Source: CF-118 sp035934385
GTDB taxonomy: Bacteria > Chloroflexota > Dormibacteria > Dormibacterales > Dormibacteraceae
Length of the DNA: 64,000 nucleotides
Direction of reading: 5' to 3'
Assembly (NCBI GenBank): GCA_035934385.1
Contig: DASYXY010000008.1
Location: 1 to 64,000, forward strand
Within the stretch, counting starts at the first letter, position 1, and each line of letters starts with the position of its first letter. The position numbers and the translations under genes are program-made. This document shows positions 8,520 to 17,328 of this stretch, in pieces. The notes under the pieces were generated by a model that saw only the letters and a list, made by a program, of their open reading frames with translations, was not told the origin of the DNA and made no database searches.

Positions 8520-9284
8520 GTGCGGATCAAGCGCTTCGGCTGGGTCAGAGACATTCCCGACCAGCGCGACTTCCGCTACCAGCCACCGCCCAGCGTCGCG
8601 CGGGCGCTTCCGCCGAAGGTAGACCTGCGCGCCGGATTCACGGCTTGCTACAACCAGGGTGCGCTTGGCTCATGCACAGCCAACGCCATCGCCGGTGCCC
8701 TGCAGTTCCTCGAGCGAAAAGAGGGCGAAGCGCCGCCGATCATGCCGTCGAGGCTCTTCATCTACTACAACGAGCGCGCGCTCGAGGGCACAGTCGAGAG
8801 CGACTCGGGAGCGCAGATCCGGGACGGAATCAAGTCGGTGGTCAAGCGCGGCTTCTGCTCCGAGGATCTCTGGCCGTATGACGTCGGGCGCTTTGCGGTG
8901 AAGCCGCCCGAAAGGTGCTACCGCGCGGCGTTGAAAGAACAGGTCAGCCAGTACCTGCGCCTCGACCACGAGTCGGCCGTGCCGCTGCTCACCTGCCTCG
9001 CGAGCGGGTTCCCGTTCGTGTTCGGCTTCTCCGTCTACGAGAGCTTCGAGTCGCCCGGTGTTGCGTCGAGTGGCGTCGTCCCGATGCCGAAGCGCGGCGA
9101 GCGCGTGCTCGGAGGTCACGCCGTCGTCGCCTGCGGTTACGACCTCAAGGCCTCACGATTCACGGTCCGCAACTCGTGGGGAGGCCGCTGGGGGATCAAC
9201 GGCTACTTCACGATGCCGTTCGCCTATCTGACCGACGCCTACCTGTCGGCCGACTTCTGGACGATCCGCCGTGTGCCCGTGTGA
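8520..9284 (+). CDS. papain-family (C1) cysteine peptidase
   Basis: 254 residues with the papain catalytic set: the oxyanion Gln and catalytic Cys in NQGALGSCTANA (C52), His in LGGHAVVACGY near 200 and Asn in VRNSWGGRWG near 217. There is no evident signal peptide and only a short N-terminal stretch (about 30 residues) before the mature-like domain, so a classical inhibitory propeptide is absent. The phrase GWVRDIPDQRDF at the start is typical of bacterial C1 proteins of this kind. GTG start. It directly follows the secreted Gly/Pro-rich protein. Its location (cytosolic, or exported by another route) and its substrate are unknown. Confidence 0.88.
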   Translation: MRIKRFGWVRDIPDQRDFRYQPPPSVARALPPKVDLRAGFTACYNQGALGSCTANAIAGALQFLERKEGEAPPIMPSRLFIYYNERALEGTVESDSGAQIRDGIKSVVKRGFCSEDLWPYDVGRFAVKPPERCYRAALKEQVSQYLRLDHESAVPLLTCLASGFPFVFGFSVYESFESPGVASSGVVPMPKRGERVLGGHAVVACGYDLKASRFTVRNSWGGRWGINGYFTMPFAYLTDAYLSADFWTIRRVPV

Positions 9285-9299
9285 GCCGCCGAGCGCAGC

Positions 9300-10901
9300 C
9301 TAGGTAGTGACGTCGACCCAGACGAGGCCGGGAGGAAGGCTGAGCGGCTGACCGTCAGCAGTCTGGAACGTGATCGGCGAATGGACGTCGGTGCCGTTCC
9401 ACACCGCGGCGTAGCGCTGCCCCTTGTAATAGACGTCCGCGGCTCCAGTGGTCTCGAGATTGAAGTCGTGGATGTAGGAGCCATGTCCGTCGCTGATGTT
9501 CAGCTGGGTCACCTGCGTGTGCATCACGATCAGCATCTCGATTCGGACCGGCTGACGCGACTTTGCGTCGCGGTAAGCGTGACCGTCCTCGGTCTTCTGG
9601 TAGGTGCCCATGATCGGATCGAACGTGTACACGGAGCTGTGTTCGTTCACGGTGACCGAAGGCGCTGGCGTTCCGCCGGTGAGACTTGGACGCGCCTTGG
9701 CTATCGAGAAAGCGGGCAGGTTCGGGAAGAAGTTGGTCTCGGCGCGGTTCACCCCGTCGCCGGTGATCATCAGGTTGTCAGGCGCATATCGGCTGTTGGT
9801 GCGAAAGGTGTAGCCGATCGTGTCGAAGAACTGCGGCACGGGATCGGACCCGGCAGCGGCGCGCGTCACCGGCGACTCGCCCGACTGGAACAGCAGACCC
9901 TTGTAGTGGCGGCCCAGCTTGAGCGACACCAGCCTGCTCGACCGCATCGGACCGATCAGGTCGGGCGCGCTTCCGAAGATCGCGGTGAGCCGGGTGATGC
10001 CGCCCTCGGCGACGTACTCGTAAACCATCTCCGCCGCCTGCAGCCCGTTCTGGTCGACCGCGTTCGCGTCGTTCGGAATCTGGATGAGGGCGGGGTACTT
10101 GAGAGGTGTCGTGTGCTCCTGGTCGCTGTAGTACAGGCCGGTCACGAGGGTCCACGACGCCTTGATGGCGTGGCCGGTCGAGTCGGTGGCGCCTGATGCG
10201 AGCTTGACGACGAATGGCCCCGAGGGAATGCCCTGCGTCGAAGTCGAGGCGCTGCGTGAATCCGCCGCCCATGCGAGCGTGAGCGGCTGCGTGCCCAGGA
10301 TGATCTTCACGGTGCTCGGCACCATCACGTCGTTGAACGAGAACGTGATCGTCGTTCCGGGCTGAACTTCAGATCCATCGGTGATCGCGGCCCCGCCGGC
10401 GCCCGTCACCGAAGTGATGCGCGGCACGATCGTTGTCGTGAACGTCCAGTGCCGGGCCTTAACCGAGTGTTTCGTCGTGTCGATGAACGAGCGCAGCGTC
10501 AGCGTGTAGGTCGTGAGGTCGAGCAGCTGCTGCGCGGGTACGAACTGGTATTTGTCCTGACCCGAGACGGATATGAAGGCACCATCGGTCGCGGGCTCGA
10601 TGGAGAAGCTCTTCTCCACTGCATCGAGCGCAACCGGCCGGTTGAACGAGAACACGAGGCGCGCGTCCGTCGGGACCTCCTTCTGGCCTGACGCGATGCT
10701 GAGCGTCACGGCGGTCGGCAAGGTGTTGAGGTAGGCGAGATATCCACCCGCGCTCGTGAAGGCAACCGCGACGAGAACGGCGAGGGCGAGCCAGCCTCGA
10801 CGCATGGGAACGCCGAAGCGATTTCTACGTACCGGCGGCTTAGGCGCGGGCCAGGCGGTCCGCGCGATCTCCTCTTGGTGCAACGACGTGTCCAGGGACA
10901 A
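9300..10901 (-). CDS. DUF3048 (YerB-like) membrane-anchored protein with Ig-like N-terminal domain
   Basis: About 533 residues from a TTG at 10901. A basic N-terminal tail precedes one transmembrane helix (WLALAVLVAVAFTSAGGYLAYL). An extracytoplasmic Big_5-type Ig-like region follows (EVPTDARLVFSFNRPV) and then a DUF3048 domain including IGPMRSSRLVSLKL and LLFQSGESPVT. DUF3048/YerB proteins are surface proteins of unknown biochemical function. The frame is open up to 11000, but that would overlap the upstream DUF971 gene. The TTG at 10901 has a GGGGG stretch at suitable spacing, and an ATG at 10805 is the main alternative. It is convergent with the C1 peptidase. Confidence 0.82.
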   Translation of the reverse strand: MSLDTSLHQEEIARTAWPAPKPPVRRNRFGVPMRRGWLALAVLVAVAFTSAGGYLAYLNTLPTAVTLSIASGQKEVPTDARLVFSFNRPVALDAVEKSFSIEPATDGAFISVSGQDKYQFVPAQQLLDLTTYTLTLRSFIDTTKHSVKARHWTFTTTIVPRITSVTGAGGAAITDGSEVQPGTTITFSFNDVMVPSTVKIILGTQPLTLAWAADSRSASTSTQGIPSGPFVVKLASGATDSTGHAIKASWTLVTGLYYSDQEHTTPLKYPALIQIPNDANAVDQNGLQAAEMVYEYVAEGGITRLTAIFGSAPDLIGPMRSSRLVSLKLGRHYKGLLFQSGESPVTRAAAGSDPVPQFFDTIGYTFRTNSRYAPDNLMITGDGVNRAETNFFPNLPAFSIAKARPSLTGGTPAPSVTVNEHSSVYTFDPIMGTYQKTEDGHAYRDAKSRQPVRIEMLIVMHTQVTQLNISDGHGSYIHDFNLETTGAADVYYKGQRYAAVWNGTDVHSPITFQTADGQPLSLPPGLVWVDVTT

Positions 10902-10923
10902 AGGGACGCCCCCGATTATGCCA

Positions 10924-11196
10924 TCAGCCTGATCGATCCGCTCGCTCGAGCGCACGGAGGTAGGAGAAGGTGTAGAGCCCCGTGGCGTGGCCGCTGTCAA
11001 ACCTGATCTGCAACGCGTACTGGCCGACCAGGGTTACGTCTTGAATCCTCAGCTCTTCTTCAGGAAGGCTGCGCACGCGCGACAGCCGTCCAGGTGCTCC
11101 AGCCTCGCCGCGGCATTCGGCGCACGGGCACGCCCACCGCAATTGCTCACCCGAGTACGAGCTCATGTGTCCGCCTTCCCACGTGATCTGCATCAC
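10924..11196 (-). CDS. DUF971 domain protein
   Basis: 90 residues matching the DUF971 / gamma-butyrobetaine-hydroxylase N-terminal domain: ITWEGGHMSSY, then LRWACPCAECRGE and GLYTFSYLR near the end. The CPCAEC cluster is the likely zinc- or Fe-S-binding site. DUF971 proteins frequently sit beside Mrp/ApbC ATPases, as here (mrp ends 50 bases upstream on the same strand), which suggests a role in iron-sulfur assembly or delivery. The start is GTG at 11196 or the next codon ATG at 11193. Confidence 0.86.
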   Translation of the reverse strand: MMQITWEGGHMSSYSGEQLRWACPCAECRGEAGAPGRLSRVRSLPEEELRIQDVTLVGQYALQIRFDSGHATGLYTFSYLRALERADRSG

Positions 11197-11246
11197 CTGC
11201 TGCGCGCGATCGACGTCGACCGTTACGGGAAACGGATCCGGGTCTT

Positions 11247-12326
11247 TCAGTGGACGTTGATGACCGGCAGCTGCCGGAACGACTGGATCGAGGTTCGGGC
11301 CGCCACCTGGGACGCGATCTCGGTGAACGCTTTGGCTCCGGCCGATTCAGGGCGCGAGATGACAACCGGCGTCCCGGCGTCCGCGTCTTCGCGGATACCC
11401 TCCTCGAGGGGTATCGCACCGAGGAATGGAACACCGAGGCGCGTCGCCGCGGCCTCCGCGCCACCGTGGCTGAAGATCTCATGCCGGTGTCCGCAGCTCG
11501 GGCACACGTACCAGCTCATGTTCTCGATGAGCCCAAGTGGCGTGACGTTGAGCTTGCGAAACATCTGCAACGCTTTGATGGCGATGTCGGTCGCGACGTC
11601 CTGCGGCGTGCACACGATGGCGACACCGGTGATCGGCACCGCCTGCGCGAGAGTCAGCGAGGCGTCACCGGTGCCTGGCGGCAGATCGATCACGAGGTAG
11701 TCGAGGCGGCCCCAGTCGACCTGGATCATCAGCGCCTCGATGGCCTTGCCCACCATGGGGCCTCGATAGACCGTCGGCTGTTCGCCTGGGTAGACCTGGC
11801 CGAACGACATGATCTTGAGGCCGTGGGCCTCGATGGGCTTGAGCCGGCCGTTCACCTGTTCGGGGATCACGCGCGAGTTCGTCATGGTGGGAATCGACGG
11901 CCCGAGGATGTCCGCGTCGAGCAGACCCACCTCCGCCCCGGCCTTGCGGAGCGCGGCGGCGAGGTTCACCGCCACCGTCGACTTGCCGACGCCGCCTTTG
12001 CCCGAAGCGACCGCGATCGTCTGCTTGACTCCGGGCAGGATCTCGGACGGCTTCGGACGCAGGAAGGCGGGCCGCACGTTGGCGGTCATCCGCACGTCCA
12101 CCGCGGTCACGCCGGGCAACGCACCGACAGCGTCTTGAGCCTGCGACTTGAAGCGATCCCGGACCGGGCATGCCGGGGTCGTCAGCTCGAACGTGAAGCT
12201 GACGCGGCCCGCCGGATCGACGGCCAGCTCCTTGATCATGCCCAGGCTCACGACGTCGCGGCCGAGGTCGGGGTCGTGGATCTGCGCGAGCGCGTCCAGG
12301 ACCTGCTCGTTGGTGGGGCCTGCCAT
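11247..12326 (-). CDS. mrp: Mrp/ApbC-type Fe-S carrier P-loop ATPase
   Basis: About 359 residues from the ATG at 12326 (MAGPTNEQVLDAL). The N-terminal MIP18/DUF59 domain (HDPDLGRDVVSLGMI) is followed by the deviant Walker A ASGKGGVGKS near residue 105 and by LLDADILGPSIPTM and DLPPGTGDASLT. YVCPSCGHRHEIF supplies the CxxC used to bridge an Fe-S cluster. The protein is thought to carry and transfer 4Fe-4S clusters to apoproteins. A longer ORF from 12362 would overlap the divergent glycosylase start, so the shorter form is preferred. Its pairing with DUF971 supports the Fe-S role. Confidence 0.93.
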   Translation of the reverse strand: MAGPTNEQVLDALAQIHDPDLGRDVVSLGMIKELAVDPAGRVSFTFELTTPACPVRDRFKSQAQDAVGALPGVTAVDVRMTANVRPAFLRPKPSEILPGVKQTIAVASGKGGVGKSTVAVNLAAALRKAGAEVGLLDADILGPSIPTMTNSRVIPEQVNGRLKPIEAHGLKIMSFGQVYPGEQPTVYRGPMVGKAIEALMIQVDWGRLDYLVIDLPPGTGDASLTLAQAVPITGVAIVCTPQDVATDIAIKALQMFRKLNVTPLGLIENMSWYVCPSCGHRHEIFSHGGAEAAATRLGVPFLGAIPLEEGIREDADAGTPVVISRPESAGAKAFTEIASQVAARTSIQSFRQLPVINVH

Positions 12327-12348
12327 CGCATGGCATGTTACGGGGAAC

Positions 12349-12972
12349 TTGACTTCATCCACCCGCGCCGAGCTCGCCGCCCATCACGACGCTTGCAGAC
12401 GGTGCACCGTCTGCGCCGACCAGGGCATCATCGCCGAGGCGACGCCGATCTTCTCCGGCAGCTGGGGCGCGAAATTTCTGCTGGTTGGGCAGGCGCCAGG
12501 ACCCGCGGAGCGTGAGTCCAGGCGGCCGTTCTCGGGGCGTGCCGGCAAAGAGCTGGATCGCTGGATGCTGCGCGCCGGATTCGAGTCGGCCGAGGAGTTT
12601 CGCCGCCTGACCTACATCGCGGCGCTGATGCGCTGTTTTCCGGGGCGCAATCCGCGCGGAACAGGTGACCTCCGACCACCGCCCGCCGGCATCGCCAACT
12701 GCGCGCACTGGCTCGACGCAGAGCTGCGCATGCTGCGACCGCGCGTGCTGATCCTCGTCGGTCAGCTTGCGATCGTGCGCTTCCTCGGACCAGGTTCGTT
12801 GGACTCTCGAGTCGGGATGAAGTTCGGCGAGCGTCCCGTGATGGTGCCGCTCCCACACCCGTCGGGACAGAGCCGGTGGCTCAACGATGCCGAAAACAAA
12901 AATCGACTCGCACACGCGCTCGCCTTGATCGCAGAATTGCGTTCACGCTTTCTGGGCCGTCAACCGCGATGA
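12349..12972 (+). CDS. uracil-DNA glycosylase superfamily protein (family 4-like)
   Basis: About 207 residues from a TTG at 12349; the frame is open further upstream but that would overlap mrp. Visible motifs are C..C near the N-terminus (ACRRCTVCAD), LLVGQAPGPAE with RRPFSGRAGKELD, then RCFPG, a C..WLDAEL segment and the late motif HPSGQSRW. Four cysteines in these positions are typical of Fe-S-containing family 4/5 uracil-DNA glycosylases, which start base-excision repair of deaminated cytosine. The GQAPG active-site loop is complete. A ribosome-binding-like GGGGA precedes the TTG closely. The exact subfamily is not certain. Confidence 0.82.
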   Translation: MTSSTRAELAAHHDACRRCTVCADQGIIAEATPIFSGSWGAKFLLVGQAPGPAERESRRPFSGRAGKELDRWMLRAGFESAEEFRRLTYIAALMRCFPGRNPRGTGDLRPPPAGIANCAHWLDAELRMLRPRVLILVGQLAIVRFLGPGSLDSRVGMKFGERPVMVPLPHPSGQSRWLNDAENKNRLAHALALIAELRSRFLGRQPR

Positions 12973-12991
12973 GGAAGAGGAGAAACAGGCA

Positions 12992-13309
12992 ATGAAGTAC
13001 GTGCTCGTGTTCTACGGCGGCGGAATGCCGGAGACGCCCGCGGCGCAGGCGCGCGTGATGAAGCAGTGGGGCAACTGGTACACGAAGCTGGGCGCGGCTG
13101 TCGTCGACGCGGGCCTGCCGTTCTCCGGCCGCGTGAACAAAGTCAAGGACGACGGGACCACGGCCAAGGGCCCGATCGGCCAGCGCGCGACCGGCTACAC
13201 GATCCTCGATGCTGCCGACCTCGACAAGGCGACGCGGATGGCGAAGGGTTGTCCCATCATCAAGAGCGGAGGCAGCGTCGCGGTCTACGAAACCGCATCG
13301 ATGATGTAG
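12992..13309 (+). CDS. YCII-related domain protein
   Basis: 105 residues beginning MKYVLVFYGGGMPETP with a strong ribosome binding site (GAGGAAGAGGAG). It matches the YCII/DGPF-like ferredoxin-fold family by its short alpha/beta layout and the closing segments GYTILDAADLDKATRMAKGCPI and VAVYETASMM. Members are often stress-related or fused to sigma factors; no clear enzymatic role is known. It lies between the glycosylase gene and rsmE on the same strand. Confidence 0.75.
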   Translation: MKYVLVFYGGGMPETPAAQARVMKQWGNWYTKLGAAVVDAGLPFSGRVNKVKDDGTTAKGPIGQRATGYTILDAADLDKATRMAKGCPIIKSGGSVAVYETASMM

Positions 13310-13313
13310 CTGA

Positions 13314-13976
13314 TTGCCGTTTTTCTTCGCCGAGCGCGAGGGCGACCGCGCGATCATCCGCGGCCCGGACGCCGCACACCTTGCGCGTTCGCTCCGCGCC
13401 CGGCCCGGTGAAGAGATCCAGGTCGTCGACTCCGCTGGATTCCTCCTCACCGTGCGTGTCGAGACTGTCGCCAGCTCGCTGATCGCCGGCCGGATCGTGG
13501 CCGAGGAAGAGCACCGGCCGGAGCCCGCGCGTCACGTTGTGGTCGCCATCGCGCAGCTGCCAGCAGCAACGCTCGACGCTGTGCTGTCGCGATGCACCGA
13601 GGTTGGGGCGGCTGCCTTTCACATCGTGCAGGCCGACCGCAGCGTGGCCCGAGGCGCGAAACAGGAAAGGTGGCGGACGATCGTGCGAGAGGCGGCGATG
13701 CTGGCGGGGCGCCTCAGCGTGCCCTCCGTGGCCGGCCCATCGAAACTGGAAGAGGTGTTGCGAGACCAGCCGAACGCGGTGATGCTCGTGCGCGGCGCGG
13801 CCACCGCACTGAGTGCGATGCCCCGTGATGGCGACGTGACCCTTCTCATCGGGCCCGAAGGCGGCTGGACGGAGCGCGAAGCGGCGATGGTGTCGCGGCA
13901 GGCGACGCTGGGGCCGCGCAACCTCCGCGCCGACACGGCGGCGGTGGTGGCGACGGCGATCGCCGTGGGGATCTAG
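13314..13976 (+). CDS. rsmE: 16S rRNA (uracil-1498-N3)-methyltransferase RsmE
   Basis: 220 residues with a TTG start four bases after the preceding stop. It has the N-terminal PUA-like part (MPFFFAEREGDRAIIRGPDAAHL) and a SPOUT methyltransferase domain with the trefoil-knot signatures LLIGPEGGWTEREAA and LGPRNLRADTAA. It methylates U1498 of 16S rRNA with S-adenosylmethionine. The length is slightly below the usual 240 but all key motifs are present. Its end overlaps the end of the convergent membrane protein by four bases. Confidence 0.93.
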   Translation: MPFFFAEREGDRAIIRGPDAAHLARSLRARPGEEIQVVDSAGFLLTVRVETVASSLIAGRIVAEEEHRPEPARHVVVAIAQLPAATLDAVLSRCTEVGAAAFHIVQADRSVARGAKQERWRTIVREAAMLAGRLSVPSVAGPSKLEEVLRDQPNAVMLVRGAATALSAMPRDGDVTLLIGPEGGWTEREAAMVSRQATLGPRNLRADTAAVVATAIAVGI

Positions 13977-14224
13977 CGCTTCAGCATGCGGTAGGTCACA
14001 ACCTCGCCGGCGATCACGGCGATCGAAACGATGATGAAAACGCCGATCGACCCGATGATCAGAAATACCTGCGCATATCCGATGCCAAGCGCGATGAGAC
14101 CGAGATCGCCCACCAGGGCCACATAGCTGGCATAGCCCTGCTTCGTGGCCGCGTAGCCAGGTGGCAAGGATCCCAGCGGCTGAGACGTCACGCGCCTGAT
14201 CACGGTGCTCCGTGCGAGCAGCAA
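13973..14224 (-). CDS. small membrane protein, start uncertain
   Basis: A hydrophobic protein of unknown family, at least 83 residues. The sequence from the TTG at 14224 includes QGYASYVALVGDLGL and a long hydrophobic run ending GEVVTYRMLKR. Hydrophobic coding (LQVLGWALLVASG) continues upstream to about 14278 without an ATG, GTG or TTG in frame, so the true protein probably has another helix and uses a rare start codon, or starts inside lepA on the opposite strand. Its promoter would then overlap that of lepA. No function can be assigned. Confidence 0.5.
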   Translation of the reverse strand: MLLARSTVIRRVTSQPLGSLPPGYAATKQGYASYVALVGDLGLIALGIGYAQVFLIIGSIGVFIIVSIAVIAGEVVTYRMLKR

Positions 14225-14260
14225 AACACCTGACGCGACCAGCAGTGCCCAACCGAGAAC

Positions 14261-14296
14261 CTGAAGCGTGTGTGACGACCTCCCTACGATTTGCTC
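14261..14296 (+). promoter_or_regulatory. candidate leaderless promoter of lepA
   Basis: CTGAAG at 14261-14266 and TACGAT at 14285-14290 are separated by 18 bases and resemble -35 and -10 elements. The predicted start point falls at the GTG at 14297. There is no Shine-Dalgarno sequence, so lepA would be leaderless. This is an inference from spacing. Confidence 0.4.
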
Positions 14297-16102
14297 GTGC
14301 CCGCAGACAGCAAGCTCGTTCGGAACTTCTGCATCATCGCCCACATCGACCATGGGAAGTCGACGCTGGCCGACCGCCTGCTGGAGTTCACCGGTTCCAT
14401 CAGCCAGCGCGATATGCAGGACCAGGTCCTCGACACCATGGATCTCGAGCGAGAGCGCGGCATCACAATCAAGCTGCAGGCGGTTCGGATGACGTACCCG
14501 GCTACGGACGGCCAGGCGTACGAGCTGAACCTCATCGACACGCCGGGCCACGTCGACTTCTCGTACGAGGTGTCACGTTCTCTCGCTGCGTGCGAGGGCG
14601 CGATCCTCGTGGTCGACGCCGCCCAGGGCATCGAGGCCCAGACGCTCGCGAACCTGTACCAGGCCGTCGAAGCCGGGCTGCGCATCGTGCCCGTCGTCAA
14701 CAAGATCGACCTTGACGCTGCGCAACCCGACATGGTCGCCGAGGAGATCGCTGACGTGACCGGCCTTCCGCGTTCGGAGGTCATCTTCGCGTCGGCGAAG
14801 CTCGGCATCGGAACGCAGGACATCCTCGAGGCAGTCATCGCGCGAGTGCCGCCGCCGCGTGGCGACGCGAGCGCGCCTTTGAGGGCGCTGATCTTCGACT
14901 CGCATTACGACACGTACCGCGGCGTCATCACATACGTGCGCGTTGTCGACGGCGAGATCCTGCCGCGCACTCGCATCCGGATGATGAACACCGGCAAGGT
15001 CCACGAGGTGGACGAGGTGGGCTGGTTCGCGCCGCGTCCGCGACCTGCCGCAAAGCTGACCGCAGGCGAAGTCGGCTACGTGACGGCGGCGATCAAGAAC
15101 GTGATCGACGCGCGCGTGGGCGACACCATCACGACGGCCGAGCACGGCGCGAAGACCGCGCTGCCGGGCTACAGGCAGGTCAAGCCCATGGTCTTCGCCG
15201 GACTCTTCCCGACGGATTCCGACAAGTTCTCGGACCTGAAGGAGGCGCTCGAAAAGCTGCAGCTGAACGACGCAGCGCTTTCGTACGAGCCGGAGAACTC
15301 GGCCGCTCTCGGGTTCGGTTTTCGCTGTGGGTTTCTGGGCTTGCTCCACCTCGAGATCGTGCAGGAGCGCCTCGAACGCGAATTCGAGCTCGAGCTCATC
15401 ACCACCGCGCCGACCGTCGAGTACGAGGTCAAGCTCCGTCGAGGCGGGGTGGTGACCCACGTCGACAACCCGGCGCTGCTGCCCGATCCGACAGCCATCG
15501 AATCAATTGCCGAGCCGTTCGTGAAGCTGTCGATCATCGTCCCGTCGACCTACGTCGGCCCGATGATGGAGCTCTGTCAGGACCGCCGAGGCGGCTTCAA
15601 GCATCTCGAGCATCGTCCTGGTGACCGCATCGTGCTCGAGTACGAGATTCCGCTGGGGGAGATCATCCACGACTTCTACGACCAGCTGAAGTCGCGCTCC
15701 AAGGGTTATGCGTCGATGGACTACGAGATGATCGGCTTCCGCGAGGGGGAGCTCGTGAAGCTGGACGTGCTGGTCGCAGGCGAGCCGGTCGACGCGCTCT
15801 CGTTGATCGCGCACCGGACCAAGGCGCAGGCGCAGGGCCGCCGCCTGGTCGAGAAGCTGAAGACGATCATCCCGCGCCAGCTGTACGAGGTGCCGCTCCA
15901 GGCGGCGATCGGCGGCAAGGTCATAGCCCGCGAAACCATCCCCGCGATGCGCAAAGATGTGCTGGCCAAGTGTTATGGCGGCGACGTGACTCGAAAGCGC
16001 AAACTCCTCGAGAAACAAAAAGAAGGGAAGAGGCGAATGAAGCGCGTCGGCTCCGTCGAGATCCCTCAGGAGGCGTTCATGGCGGTGCTGAAGCTTGACT
16101 AG
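14297..16102 (+). CDS. lepA: elongation factor 4 (LepA GTPase)
   Basis: 601 residues from GTG (VPADSKLVRNF); a TTG two codons earlier is also possible. The translational GTPase domain contains AHIDHGKST (G1), RGITIK (switch I), DTPGHVDF (G3) and NKIDL (G4). Later LepA-specific parts include FCGFLGLLHLEI-type sequence and the C-terminal YGGDVTRKRKLLEKQKEGKRRMK tail elements. EF4 acts on stalled or mistranslocated ribosomes. The start fits leaderless initiation from the preceding TACGAT. Upstream on the minus strand lies a small membrane protein. Confidence 0.97.
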   Translation: MPADSKLVRNFCIIAHIDHGKSTLADRLLEFTGSISQRDMQDQVLDTMDLERERGITIKLQAVRMTYPATDGQAYELNLIDTPGHVDFSYEVSRSLAACEGAILVVDAAQGIEAQTLANLYQAVEAGLRIVPVVNKIDLDAAQPDMVAEEIADVTGLPRSEVIFASAKLGIGTQDILEAVIARVPPPRGDASAPLRALIFDSHYDTYRGVITYVRVVDGEILPRTRIRMMNTGKVHEVDEVGWFAPRPRPAAKLTAGEVGYVTAAIKNVIDARVGDTITTAEHGAKTALPGYRQVKPMVFAGLFPTDSDKFSDLKEALEKLQLNDAALSYEPENSAALGFGFRCGFLGLLHLEIVQERLEREFELELITTAPTVEYEVKLRRGGVVTHVDNPALLPDPTAIESIAEPFVKLSIIVPSTYVGPMMELCQDRRGGFKHLEHRPGDRIVLEYEIPLGEIIHDFYDQLKSRSKGYASMDYEMIGFREGELVKLDVLVAGEPVDALSLIAHRTKAQAQGRRLVEKLKTIIPRQLYEVPLQAAIGGKVIARETIPAMRKDVLAKCYGGDVTRKRKLLEKQKEGKRRMKRVGSVEIPQEAFMAVLKLD

Positions 16103-16199
16103 AGGCGTGGCCGGAAACCTCGGCGAGAGATTCGGCGATCCAGGTGGTTGAGATGCCGGCGACGCTCCGAGCAGCGGAGCGATCGTATTGGAGAACTAC

Positions 16200-17324
16200 G
16201 TGAGCGAGCAGCGCAGGAGCGGAGCCGGCAGATCGGCCGCATGGGCGCCGAAGATCCGTCGAGGGCCTTCCGGCCGCGCCTCTAAAGGCCTGGCGGTGGT
16301 TGCATTCGTGGCGCTGCTTCTCGGTGCCGCCTGTACACGCTCCACCGCCTCTGGGAGTGGCGGAGGTACGCCGGACCAGATCTACGCAGCGGGCCCGACC
16401 GTATCCGACGTCAGGTCGGCGCTCGGGTCGGACACGTGGTGGCCCGCCACGCCCTCATTCCGGATCCGCCCCCTCGGCCTTCCGACCATGTCGGACCTCG
16501 TGCGGTTCGGAATCACGCAGCACTTCATCCACGTTGGAAGCTCCGAGCAGCTGGTCGCGGATTACTCGGTATGGAGCAGCACCACATACGCGACGCTGCT
16601 CGTCACCGTCATCACGAGCCAGGTCACCCCGATGACTGGCCCGCGCGTTGGGGACCAGAGCGTCTACTGGGGCACCAAGTCGCCTACGGACTCCGCCCTC
16701 TTTGACACCAGCGCTCTGATCCGCCAGGGTCAGGTCACCATCGAGCTCGACGTCACCAGGGGCGCGGGCTACGTCGACACGAAGCAGATGGGGCAGCTGG
16801 GGACCAGGCTCGTCAACAAGCTCAAGAACGCGCTCAAGGGAACCGTGAGGCCGAGCACTCTGTCCCCCGACGACGTGAAGCTATTGCTGCCGCTGGGCAC
16901 GGACGTCACTCTCGCCGCGGCGGTGAGGCTGCCGATCGAGGCAGCTGCACTCCTCCTCGGCGCCACCTCACCTCAGGACGTCGTCGACCAGTTCACCAAG
17001 CTGAACGTCAAGGACTTCCTGTACGGCGACTACGCTCTGAACGCCGACCTCAACATGGAGGTGCGTGCGACAGTCTTCAGCTTTTCGAGCCCCGCTGACG
17101 CCACGAGCTGGGCCGACCTCGCAATCGGCGCCGGCAACCTCGACGCGCAGGGCGTCGCATCGGGCTACGCGGCGAGCATCGGCGAGTACTTCGCGTTCAT
17201 CCTCTCGGGATCACACATCGGGCTGCTGTTCTGCAACTCGCTGTCTCCCTACGAGGCCGCGTCGCGAGCATGCGAGGCCCCGCTGGCGAGCCTGATCGGC
17301 GCCTGGCAGACGAGGCTGGCCTAG
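16200..17324 (+). CDS. predicted lipoprotein of unknown function
   Basis: 374 residues from a GTG preceded by GGAGAA (an in-frame TTG at 16188 is the alternative). The N-terminus is long and basic. A hydrophobic stretch (AVVAFVALLLGAAC) then ends in a lipobox-like LGAAC, so the mature part should be lipid-anchored outside the membrane. The body of about 320 residues resembles no family I can name. It is rich in Ser, Thr and Val and has two cysteines in the C-terminal part (LLFCNSL, RACEAPL) that may pair. It stands alone, convergent with the epimerase at 17329. Confidence 0.65.
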   Translation: MSEQRRSGAGRSAAWAPKIRRGPSGRASKGLAVVAFVALLLGAACTRSTASGSGGGTPDQIYAAGPTVSDVRSALGSDTWWPATPSFRIRPLGLPTMSDLVRFGITQHFIHVGSSEQLVADYSVWSSTTYATLLVTVITSQVTPMTGPRVGDQSVYWGTKSPTDSALFDTSALIRQGQVTIELDVTRGAGYVDTKQMGQLGTRLVNKLKNALKGTVRPSTLSPDDVKLLLPLGTDVTLAAAVRLPIEAAALLLGATSPQDVVDQFTKLNVKDFLYGDYALNADLNMEVRATVFSFSSPADATSWADLAIGAGNLDAQGVASGYAASIGEYFAFILSGSHIGLLFCNSLSPYEAASRACEAPLASLIGAWQTRLA

Positions 17325-17328
17325 CGGG

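Noticed and set aside
11250..12515. 421-codon plus-strand frame across mrp
   Set aside because: Antisense shadow of mrp, whose P-loop and CxxC motifs are on the minus strand.
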